Assembly: GCA_934662525.1 (NCBI GenBank)
Contig: CAKUKJ010000084.1
Coordinates: 1 to 8,149, forward strand
DNA: 8,149 nucleotides
Source of the DNA: an uncultured Coriobacteriales bacterium
GTDB taxonomy: Bacteria > Actinomycetota > Coriobacteriia > Coriobacteriales > UMGS124
Reading direction: 5' to 3'
Program-made: the position numbers and the translations under genes
Part shown: positions 1 through 5,107 of the stretch, piece after piece
How positions within the stretch are numbered: position 1 is the first letter of the stretch
Layout of the letters: every line of letters starts with the position of its first letter
The notes under the pieces: model-generated
Told to the model about the DNA's origin: nothing
Databases searched by the model: none
What the model saw: the letters and a program-made list of their open reading frames with translations, nothing else

Positions 1-2
1 AC

Positions 3-242
3 CGGTCGGAGGGCGACGGGCTGCGGCTCTTCCCCGGGCGGGTCGAGTCACCGGGTCACGAGCGGGTCGCCGCGGTCTGGCCGCCCGCGGGGGAGGTGCT
101 CGCCAACGTCGTGTCCTCCCAGGGGGTGCACGACGCGTTCGGCGGCGTGGTGCCCGAGATCGCGTCGCGCCACCACCTCGAGCTGGTCAACGTGGTGGTC
201 GACGACGCGCTGTCGCGGGCGTCTGCCGGCCTCGACGACGTC
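3..242 (+). pseudogene. TsaD-like fragment, truncated on both sides
   Basis: The frame read from base 3 contains, from about base 90, a stretch strongly like the N-terminal part of TsaD, the enzyme that transfers threonylcarbamoyl to A37 of tRNAs: EVLANVVSSQ, then GGVVPEIASRHHLELV, then a D-D-A-L and L-D-D-V pattern in the expected order. The catalytic metal-binding histidines of TsaD lie further downstream and are missing, because similarity stops at about 242 where the sequence becomes the antisense of another gene. Upstream, where TsaD normally reads G-I-E-T-S-C-D-E-T, this frame reads V-E-S-P-G-H-E-R-V in the same register, so the nucleotide-binding signature is altered. The frame stays open to a stop at 423-425 but is not TsaD-like there. 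GC is about 75% by hand count, far above the rest. It is most likely foreign or chimeric sequence, or a decayed paralogue. Confidence 0.6.
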
Positions 243-243
243 G
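234..243. other. Head-on join between two unrelated gene fragments
   Basis: The ten bases GACGACGTCG can be read as the end of the plus-strand TsaD-like segment (L-D-D-V) and as the complement of the minus-strand flavoprotein start (E-Y-D-V-V). Left of this point the minus frame stops looking like a flavoprotein; right of it the plus frame stops looking like TsaD. GC falls from about 75% to under 60% across it. A short shared sequence at an abrupt join is typical of an assembly or amplification chimera, though a real illegitimate recombination would look the same. Confidence 0.6.
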
Positions 244-380
244 TACTCCGCGTCCCAACCTTGGTCAGCCGCCTCGTCGGCATGGGCCTGCGGAACCTGG
301 GCGGCAATCGAAACCGCCAGCGCGCTCACCCCCGCTGCGGCGACAAACGCCCGGCGGCCCATCGAAGCCTCATTATGCAT
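234..380 (-). pseudogene. N-terminus of a Tat-exported flavoprotein, cut off
   Basis: The product begins M-H-N-E-A-S-M-G-R-R-A-F, followed by an alanine-rich hydrophobic stretch and an A-H-A cleavage site near residue 34: a typical twin-arginine signal. After the cleavage site W-D-A-E-Y-D-V-V matches the lead-in to the Rossmann strand (Y-D-V-V-V-V-G-A-G) of FAD-dependent fumarate reductase or 3-ketosteroid dehydrogenase-like proteins, but the glycine motif never appears because the sequence changes at the join at 234-243. Start at 380 is supported by a perfect AAGGAGG at 387-393 with six bases of spacing; the in-frame ATG at 479 has no such support. Exported flavoprotein reductases of this kind are abundant in Eggerthellaceae. 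Only about 49 codons remain, so the substrate cannot be guessed and the FAD assignment rests on a short motif. Confidence 0.6.
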
Positions 381-574
381 GGCCTTCCTCCTTGTCTGTT
401 TGCGGCGCACAGGGCCGACCCCTAGCCAACCCCGCAACAAGGCGAACCGAATACCCCCCGGTATTGTTCCGCCCACCACCTCACGCCGCTCCCTTGCCCA
501 GCAGCTTGCACCCGACCATAGTTGTCAGGTCAAGGGAAATATGGAAAGCCAATTCGAAAGTCCTCCCTACCCCC
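381..574. other. Non-coding stretch between flavoprotein start and toxin stop
   Basis: I see no convincing gene. It should hold the minus-strand promoter of the flavoprotein gene. A TTGACC box lies at 528-533 on the minus strand, but the hexamer 17 bases further on (TGCAAG, 505-510) is a poor -10 box, so I do not call a promoter. The one clear structure is the hairpin at 444-469. No U-tract terminator is visible after the toxin stop. Confidence 0.5.
444..469 (-). repeat. Inverted repeat upstream of the flavoprotein gene
   Basis: AATACC (450-455) and GGTATT (460-465) are exact inverted copies around four C residues. They are extended outward by GAAC (444-447) and GTTC (466-469), with two unpaired bases (CG, 448-449) on the left side. 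It lies 64-89 bases before the start codon at 380, in the place expected for an operator or a leader hairpin. There is no U-tract, so an intrinsic terminator is unlikely. Confidence 0.4.
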
Positions 575-886
575 TCATCTCATCCCGGAGAAGCGGCGTT
601 TCGGGTCTCGGCGCTCGTCTTCAACAGCGAGAACAACGAGGGGCATGTCGGGGGCGCCGTTGAAGCCCGTGTAATACACCCCATAGCGGCCGGCATAAAG
701 AACCCGGCAGGCCACAGGCGGGCATGCCGCATCATAGTCGGGGTCGTACTCCCGTCCTAGCATCGGAAACTGAGCGAGGCGCAGAATCGCCTCCTTCACT
801 TGCAAATATGCCGCATCGGAAGGAAGCTCGGCAAGCTGGTCTTGGGCAAGCTGCGAGATAACGACTGGGCGCCGGGGTGCAGTCAT
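575..886 (-). CDS. RelE/ParE-family toxin of a type II toxin-antitoxin pair
   Basis: A 103-residue protein of the size and pattern of RelE/ParE toxins: a helical N-terminal half (L-A-Q-D-Q-L-A-E-L to I-L-R-L-A-Q) followed by beta strands (C-R-V-L-Y-A-G-R-Y-G-V-Y-Y) and the ending V-V-L-A-V-E-D-E-R-R-D-P-K-R-R-F, which matches the V-x-V-L-x-I-x-x-x-R-x-P closing strand of the family. RelE members cut mRNA at the ribosome and ParE members poison gyrase; the sequence alone does not separate them. The start overlaps the antitoxin stop (ATGA, 883-886), so translation is probably coupled. A GAGGGG at 893-898 lies six bases before the start. The gene is intact, with no frameshift. The partner antitoxin directly upstream supports the call. 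Confidence 0.8.
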   Translation of the reverse strand: MTAPRRPVVISQLAQDQLAELPSDAAYLQVKEAILRLAQFPMLGREYDPDYDAACPPVACRVLYAGRYGVYYTGFNGAPDMPLVVLAVEDERRDPKRRFSGMR

Positions 887-1173
887 CGCATTCCCCTCGC
901 ATGCTCAATCGCGTCGAAAACCTCATCGGCGAGCTTATATCGGCCGGAGAGATAGTCTTCATACCCTCGGATGATATCGTCTTTGATCGCCAACTCATGT
1001 TCCCTCGCGGCTGCGAGCTCGGACATCTGCCTGTCATATGCCTCAGCCGACATCACCACGAGACTCGCCTTCCCGTTGCGGGTGAGGTAATACGGCTCAG
1101 AACTCTTCTCGCATTTGTCGAGTGTCAGCTTGAAATTGCGTTGCAGCTCGCTGACCGGCATGGTGACTGGCAT
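883..1173 (-). CDS. YefM/Phd-family antitoxin
   Basis: A 96-residue protein. The N-terminal half carries the Phd/YefM DNA-binding pattern: M-P-V-S-E-L-Q-R-N-F, C-E (21-22), then Y-Y-L-T-R-N-G-K-A-S-L-V-V-M-S (28-42). The C-terminal half (about 55-96) is helical and charged, as expected for the part that wraps around and neutralises the toxin. Such antitoxins bind palindromes in their own promoter, alone and with toxin, to repress the pair. Start at 1173 is chosen because AGGAGG (1178-1183) sits four bases upstream; M5 would leave an over-long spacing. It overlaps the toxin gene by four bases in the usual antitoxin-first order. Its surroundings are AT-richer than the main operon, consistent with acquisition as a mobile stability module. 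Confidence 0.85.
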   Translation of the reverse strand: MPVTMPVSELQRNFKLTLDKCEKSSEPYYLTRNGKASLVVMSAEAYDRQMSELAAAREHELAIKDDIIRGYEDYLSGRYKLADEVFDAIEHARGMR

Positions 1174-1203
1174 GCATCCTCCTTCGAACGACCGTCCATG
1201 CCG

Positions 1204-1232
1204 AGTCTACTATGGCGGCATTTGGAGGACAA
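1204..1232 (-). promoter_or_regulatory. Candidate promoter of the toxin-antitoxin pair
   Basis: On the minus strand TTGTCC (1227-1232) and TAGACT (1204-1209) are separated by exactly 17 bases. Each matches four of six bases of the sigma-70 consensus. The -10 box lies about 30 bases before the antitoxin start at 1173, leaving a short leader that includes the ribosome binding site. This is a motif match only. Confidence 0.45.
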
Positions 1233-1252
1233 TCACCGTATATGAAAATTTA

Positions 1253-1301
1253 CATATTGCTTTTTGGCCCCGCACTCGTTCTCGCTTGCACTGGCAATAT
1301 G
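1253..1301. repeat. 8-bp inverted repeat
   Basis: CATATTGC (1253-1260) and GCAATATG (1294-1301) are exact inverted copies with a 33-base spacer. The long spacer makes a stable hairpin less likely; the value lies mainly in the clustering with the two neighbouring inverted repeats. Confidence 0.35.
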
Positions 1302-1304
1302 CCT

Positions 1305-1336
1305 CCAGGATTTCCTGTACAAGATTCGATTCCTGG
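1305..1336. repeat. 6-bp inverted repeat with partial extension
   Basis: CCAGGA (1305-1310) and TCCTGG (1331-1336) are inverted copies with a 20-base loop. CT on the left and AG on the right (1339-1340) can extend the stem across a two-base bulge. It is weak on its own and is listed because it sits between two other inverted repeats in the same gene-free stretch. Confidence 0.3.
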
Positions 1337-1356
1337 GGAGAGGGTGCACTACACGC

Positions 1357-1398
1357 GAAGCCATGCCCACCAACATATAAAGCGACAGGCATGGCTTC
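1357..1398. repeat. Perfect 11-bp inverted repeat just after the TorD-like gene
   Basis: GAAGCCATGCC (1357-1367) and GGCATGGCTTC (1388-1398) are exact inverted copies with a 20-base loop. The repeat begins 30 bases after the stop codon of the chaperone gene, so it would form a stem near the 3' end of that transcript. No run of T follows on the minus strand, so a classic intrinsic terminator is not supported. It could protect the 3' end, assist Rho-dependent ending, or be a protein-binding palindrome. Confidence 0.55.
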
Positions 1399-1427
1399 TC
1401 GTCATTATTCACAGTGCGAAATGGCGG

Positions 1428-2150
1428 CTAGCAGGCCTCTTCGAATTCCAAGGTATCCTGCGAGGCGAGCAGCTCGGCCAAAAGGTTACGCTCCTCTTGC
1501 AGCACACCCGTCGTAAGATGGCCCAGCCCCTTGTAGAAATCCGTCTTCGCAAAGCGGTCGAGATCGGCGAGCATCATGGGCGTCCAACTTATCAGGTGGT
1601 CTTCCAAAAAATTCCTCTGCTGCAAAACGAAGGAAAACGCACCGTCCTCGTCGCCCGCACGCAAGGCCTCGGCGGCCTTGGAACACAAGAAGCTCTCGAA
1701 CTCCAGCTCCAAGGCGATATGGTCTTCAGGGTCTGTCCAATCGGATGCCTTGTCTTTGCCGGCGCTGCGGTAGATGAGAACCACCTCGTCGCGCGCGTCT
1801 TGCATGAGCAGGCGGCGAGCGCTTGTATAGACGCTCTCATAGGGATAAGCGCAGGAATAGGCCGTGTTGCCATGGCCGATGAACGAACGGACATAGTCGA
1901 CGGCAAGCTCGGTCTTGGCATTCTCCCATGCGTTGCCCAGATACTCGCGCATAAGCCTGTAGCCCAGGTTAATCTCCTTGTTGCCCGTGCGCAGGGGAAA
2001 ACGCGTCGTACGTAGGCTCTCGAGCAGCGGCTCATCCACCTCAACGCGGTAGAGGCGTGCCAAGAAGTTATAGGTGGCCGCGCGGTCGTCCATCATCTTG
2101 GCCAGCTCGTCGGTACCGATGGCCTCGTTCTTCTCTGCTTCAGTCAGCAT
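1428..2150 (-). CDS. TorD/DmsD-family molybdoenzyme maturation chaperone
   Basis: A 240-residue, mostly helical cytoplasmic protein of normal length for the TorD family. Family signatures visible are Y-P-Y-E-S-V-Y-T-S (102-110), D-P-E-D-H-I-A-L-E-L-E-F (140-151, the E-x-x-D-H region) and F-L-E-D-H-L-I-S-W (181-189). TorD-type chaperones bind the Tat signal and apo-form of a specific molybdopterin enzyme, hold it for cofactor insertion, and block early export. The start at 2150 has AGGAGG (2156-2161) five bases upstream, which overlaps the stop codon of the upstream gene (2160-2162). With only nine bases between the two genes, they are surely co-transcribed. The obvious client in view is the Tat-exported molybdoenzyme at 6962, but the pairing is inferred from proximity; such genomes carry many clients. 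Confidence 0.88.
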   Translation of the reverse strand: MLTEAEKNEAIGTDELAKMMDDRAATYNFLARLYRVEVDEPLLESLRTTRFPLRTGNKEINLGYRLMREYLGNAWENAKTELAVDYVRSFIGHGNTAYSCAYPYESVYTSARRLLMQDARDEVVLIYRSAGKDKASDWTDPEDHIALELEFESFLCSKAAEALRAGDEDGAFSFVLQQRNFLEDHLISWTPMMLADLDRFAKTDFYKGLGHLTTGVLQEERNLLAELLASQDTLEFEEAC

Positions 2151-2159
2151 GGCATCCTC

Positions 2160-3083
2160 CTACTGATAAAGGGCTTCGTTATCTAGCAGCTCGCGCCCAA
2201 TGTCCGTGATGGACCATGCGCCCGTCCATTCAATGGCCTCAATGCGCTCAAGGCGGTCGACAAAATACCCGCCGAGGCGACGTGGACTCTCCGTAATGGG
2301 ATTTGCCCGAACGACAACGTCGATGTCCTTCTTTGTCATCGGGCCGTCGGCAAGCCTCTCGAGGAGCTCCCGGTAAACCGGCAAATAGTACGCCTCGTCA
2401 TTAAGCATTTGAGCCACATGGGAACGTGGGTCGTGCTCTTTCACGAGTTCGAGACCGGCTTGGGTTGTCACCCAGAAAGAAGGCCTGCATGCAGCCGGTT
2501 CTGCGCATGTGGTGTCGAAATCCTCTTCTTCGGCCTCGTCGACGGCTACAGGGGCGGGATCGCCTGCATCTACAGAATCGAGTTTGGCGGCGGAATCCGC
2601 CTGATCCTCCTGCACGGCGCCATCGGGGCCTTCCTGCACATAGGGAGTCCCATCCTCGTTCACATGCTCAAGGCCGCCCGCCTTCTCCAACAAGCCGCAG
2701 AGCACGGCGGGCTCATATACTGAAAAGTTGAGTTTCTGCCATCGAGCGACATTGGCCAAGACGTCTTCGGTGCTACGGGGCCCATTGCAAAAGTTGAGTA
2801 TCCGCGTGAGCATCTTTGCCTGGCCAGGCATCGTCTCCACAAGCTTCGCGAGGCGCTCAGCTGCACTTTTGGGTTCTTCCTCGCCGTCTTGCGCAAAATA
2901 CTCTGCAGGGTTCGACGAAGGGCCTGCAGGATGGCGACCGGTTGCGGCTGAACCGACCTGCATACCAGGCACCTTGGCGTCTCCGGCGTCAACCTCCTCG
3001 TCAAACGAGCTCGGCTCTGCGTCGGCATCCCCTAGGGCTTCGTACTCCTCGTCTAACAGCTCTTCCCATTCGTTGCTCGCCAT
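2160..3083 (-). CDS. Acidic protein with two apparent winged-helix segments, function unknown
   Basis: A 307-residue protein I cannot assign to a named family. Residues 1-75 are acidic and look disordered. Residues about 76-142 look like helices of a winged helix, interrupted by an acidic insert (142-200, with E-A-E-E-E-D-F-D), and then F-W-V-T-T-Q-A-G-L-E-L-V (203-214) resembles the closing wing. A second such unit spans about 225-303, ending W-S-I-T-D-I-G-R-E-L-L-D, the pattern of a wing followed by its last helix. It may bind nucleic acid or act as an adaptor. Start at 3083 is preferred over an in-frame ATG at 3302, which would overlap the upstream gene; GGAAGG (3091-3096) lies seven bases before 3083. 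It sits 41 bases after the UvrD-like gene and nine before the chaperone gene. The fold is my reading of the pattern, not a search result. Confidence 0.65.
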   Translation of the reverse strand: MASNEWEELLDEEYEALGDADAEPSSFDEEVDAGDAKVPGMQVGSAATGRHPAGPSSNPAEYFAQDGEEEPKSAAERLAKLVETMPGQAKMLTRILNFCNGPRSTEDVLANVARWQKLNFSVYEPAVLCGLLEKAGGLEHVNEDGTPYVQEGPDGAVQEDQADSAAKLDSVDAGDPAPVAVDEAEEEDFDTTCAEPAACRPSFWVTTQAGLELVKEHDPRSHVAQMLNDEAYYLPVYRELLERLADGPMTKKDIDVVVRANPITESPRRLGGYFVDRLERIEAIEWTGAWSITDIGRELLDNEALYQ

Positions 3084-3124
3084 ACTGAGACCTTCCCTTC
3101 TCCCTAAAACGCCGACGCGCCCTC

Positions 3125-4921
3125 TTACAGAGCGACCGTACCCGCCTGCGCCTCGGGGAGCTCCCGGGCGCACTCTTGCAGATATGTGCTCGGCCTGATT
3201 GCCGCGAGGCGTCCCTGCGGCTGGGCCGTGATACGCTTGATTTCCATACGCGCAGGCTCGGCGTCCACAAGCCACTCGTGGTCGAACCGCGACAACACGC
3301 ACTCATCGACGCCGGCGCGCAGCAAGCGATTGAACACGATGCGACCACGGTCGAGGTTTCTCTGCTTGACGTCGGGCGGCATGCGCTCGTTGAAACAGTC
3401 ATGCCCCGGAAAGAACCCATCCACCAGCCCACATGCCACCACATGACGCACATGCGTACCGCACAGCACGTCCTCTGCGGCAATCACCACGGCCTCGTCT
3501 CGGTCGGGAAGCGCCGGATCCAGCGCCTGGGCACGCGTCTGCGCAATCGCCTCGGGATCGGCCTCCCCTTCAAACCTGTGCGCCTGCGCAAGGCCGTCTT
3601 GAACCCGCTCTGCCAAGCGGGCCGCCGCAGGAAACGGCAGGGGCGCGCCGGGCGAAACGTCCAGGTTCGCAAGGCCAAGCAAGGCATCGGCAAGACCCTT
3701 CCCGCTCGTGTTGGCCCACGTGCGCAGCTCCTTCCATGCCTGGCTGGCAAGGAGCGCGTCGTCAAAGCCGCACCAGCAGCGCCAGGCAAGCAGGTCGGTC
3801 TTATCCAGGGCTATCTCCTGCAAGCACAGCTGCTTTTGAGCGGCATTGCGCGCGGCGTTGCGAGGGTCGCCCTTGAACGGCTCGCCCACCGCAACACGCA
3901 TGCAGGCAACGCCGCGTTCCGCGATTGCTGCGGCAAGCCTGCGACCCCACACCTGGTTGGGCACCACCGCCGCAATCTCACCCGGCCGCACGCCTTGCGC
4001 AACCCGTGCGGCAATCCAGCCGGCCACGCCGGAAATCTCATCGGCCGGCGCGGGCCACACCACGTTGGCCAACCGAGCCTTGCATATGGACGCATCCCCC
4101 AAGTCAACAACGACGGCCTCGCCGCCACGTCTGTCGACGAGGCCGTCCAATCCCTGGGAGAAGGGATGTCGTTCGTTGCCCGCACCAGGGTCGTCGACCG
4201 ACCCGCTTGCAACCAGGCAATCGCTTGCGAGCAGGTCAAGCAAACGCTGCGAGGCCTTGGTCATTGACGTGTAGCCGTCCGCCAGGACATAACGCCTTCG
4301 AGGGGTCTGCGCACCGGAGTCAGACTCTAGATAGCCGCATGCGAGATTGGCCGCCTCGCAGGCCAGCATGGCGCCTTGCTCGGACAGAGAGGCCCGCATG
4401 AGCGCCAGCGTATCCTTCTCTTCCACAGTAATCAGCCAGTTTGGATCGCGGTCTTCAAGGTCGACCAACCCGCGGAACAGGAACTTTGACAACTCGCGCA
4501 AACGGCGCGGCTGTGTGCCGAGGGTTTTGAGGTCTTCCTCGAGGGCAGCCTGCTCGAAATCCAAGACGATGCGAGGCCGACGTCCTGTAAACGCACGCGC
4601 CGGCTCCGTGCCCAAAACATCGCATGCGACTTCCAGCACGCCTTGAGGAGAGATATCGCCGACTCCCAGCCCCGCAAGCACCCGTTGTGCATAGGCCGCC
4701 TGCGAGCGGCGCGCCACCGCAAAGAGGATGTCTTCGGCAGGCACACCCGAGCGCACCAGCTCGGCCGCAGCAAAGGCAAGGGCATACGTCTTGCCAGCCG
4801 CAAAGCCACCGTGAACAGCCACGGCGCCCGCCCCGCCCCGCACGGCCTCGACCACTGCGGCTTGGGCTTCGTTCGGGTGCACCCCGACCTGTGCGACTCT
4901 CATTCCATCCCCATCGTGCAT
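3125..4921 (-). CDS. UvrD/PcrA-like protein with degraded helicase motifs
   Basis: A 598-residue protein laid out like a superfamily 1A helicase. Visible in order: a Q-motif-like P-N-E-A-Q-A-A-V (16-23), Walker A G-G-F-A-A-G-K-T (38-45), an Ia-like I-L-F-A-V-A-R-R-S-Q-A-A (65-76), a position equivalent to Walker B (V-L-A-D-G-Y-T-S, 212-219), the 2A-type stretch with P-G-E-I-A-A-V-V-P (313-321), and near the end H-V-V-A-C-G-L-V-D-G-F-F-P (493-505) and V-L-S (542-544). Key residues are lost: the D-E-x-Q-D box reads D-G-Y-T-S, the G-D-x-D-Q-S box reads G-S-V-D-D-P, and the T-x-H-x-x-K-G-L-E box is unrecognisable. It may bind ATP without hydrolysing it well. The 4921 start has GGAGG (4927-4931) at five bases; the in-frame ATG at 5020 has no clear site. 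A nearby ATG at 4903 is possible. Confidence 0.75.
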   Translation of the reverse strand: MHDGDGMRVAQVGVHPNEAQAAVVEAVRGGAGAVAVHGGFAAGKTYALAFAAAELVRSGVPAEDILFAVARRSQAAYAQRVLAGLGVGDISPQGVLEVACDVLGTEPARAFTGRRPRIVLDFEQAALEEDLKTLGTQPRRLRELSKFLFRGLVDLEDRDPNWLITVEEKDTLALMRASLSEQGAMLACEAANLACGYLESDSGAQTPRRRYVLADGYTSMTKASQRLLDLLASDCLVASGSVDDPGAGNERHPFSQGLDGLVDRRGGEAVVVDLGDASICKARLANVVWPAPADEISGVAGWIAARVAQGVRPGEIAAVVPNQVWGRRLAAAIAERGVACMRVAVGEPFKGDPRNAARNAAQKQLCLQEIALDKTDLLAWRCWCGFDDALLASQAWKELRTWANTSGKGLADALLGLANLDVSPGAPLPFPAAARLAERVQDGLAQAHRFEGEADPEAIAQTRAQALDPALPDRDEAVVIAAEDVLCGTHVRHVVACGLVDGFFPGHDCFNERMPPDVKQRNLDRGRIVFNRLLRAGVDECVLSRFDHEWLVDAEPARMEIKRITAQPQGRLAAIRPSTYLQECARELPEAQAGTVAL

Positions 4922-5107
4922 GACGTCCTCCGTCAGCCTGCGCCATGCGCCCTTCAGCACATGGCCTTGCCCCCAACTTGCAAAGCAACTCGTGTATCGC
5001 TCACCAATACTGCCTCGCAAGTTCGTGGCACGTCATCGTATTGGGAACATGACATCCAATAAAAGAGCAGGTAAATGATGATTTCTATATGACTGAAGGC
5101 AGTGCTT
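4922..5107. other. Leader and promoter region of the three-gene operon
   Basis: There is no gene here. It separates the LuxR stop from the UvrD-like start. It holds paired inverted repeats at 4975-5023 and 5004-5044 and a third CCAAT copy at 5056-5060. No strong -35/-10 pair is visible on the minus strand, so transcription may start here under an activator or continue from luxR. No terminator with a U-tract follows luxR. Confidence 0.4.
4975..5044 (-). promoter_or_regulatory. Interlocking inverted repeats, possible operator or leader structure
   Basis: AACTTGC (4975-4981) and GCAAGTT (5017-5023) are exact inverted copies. CCAATAC (5004-5010) and GTATTGG (5038-5044) are a second exact pair, with TGCC (5011-5014) and GGCA (5027-5030) nested inside. 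The two 7-bp pairs cross each other, so as RNA they would be alternatives or a pseudoknot. As DNA they are candidate dimer sites for the neighbouring regulators. They end about 54 bases before the UvrD-like start codon. Confidence 0.35.

Larger units (their letters stand above)
1174..1427. other. Non-coding, AT-richer stretch between torD-like gene and toxin-antitoxin pair
   Basis: No convincing gene. A 60-codon minus-strand frame (1392-1210) lacks a ribosome binding site and any recognisable pattern. The stretch holds the toxin-antitoxin promoter at its left end and three inverted repeats (1253-1301, 1305-1336, 1357-1398). The repeats could be the 3' end of the torD-like transcript, a small structured RNA, or the scar of a past insertion. 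Confidence 0.5.

Noticed and set aside
1321..1336. T-loop-like sequence (ATTCGATTCC) suggesting a tRNA or an attachment site
   Set aside because: The flanking bases cannot form the five-pair T stem, and no acceptor, D or anticodon arm is found.
1210..1392. 60-codon minus-strand frame in the gene-free stretch
   Set aside because: No ribosome binding site, no known pattern, and it overlaps inverted repeats and the candidate toxin-antitoxin promoter.
1357..1398. Rho-independent terminator for the chaperone operon
   Set aside because: The stem is perfect but the loop is 20 bases and no run of T follows on the minus strand, so I list it only as an inverted repeat.
3084..3302. N-terminal extension of the winged-helix protein from an ATG at 3302
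   Set aside because: It would overlap the end of the UvrD-like gene, its translation is arginine- and glycine-rich noise, and the ATG at 3083 has a suitable ribosome binding site.
3176..4267. Long plus-strand open frame of 363 codons
   Set aside because: It is fully antisense to the UvrD-like gene, its product has no recognisable family pattern, and the minus strand carries ordered helicase-like motifs with a good ribosome binding site.
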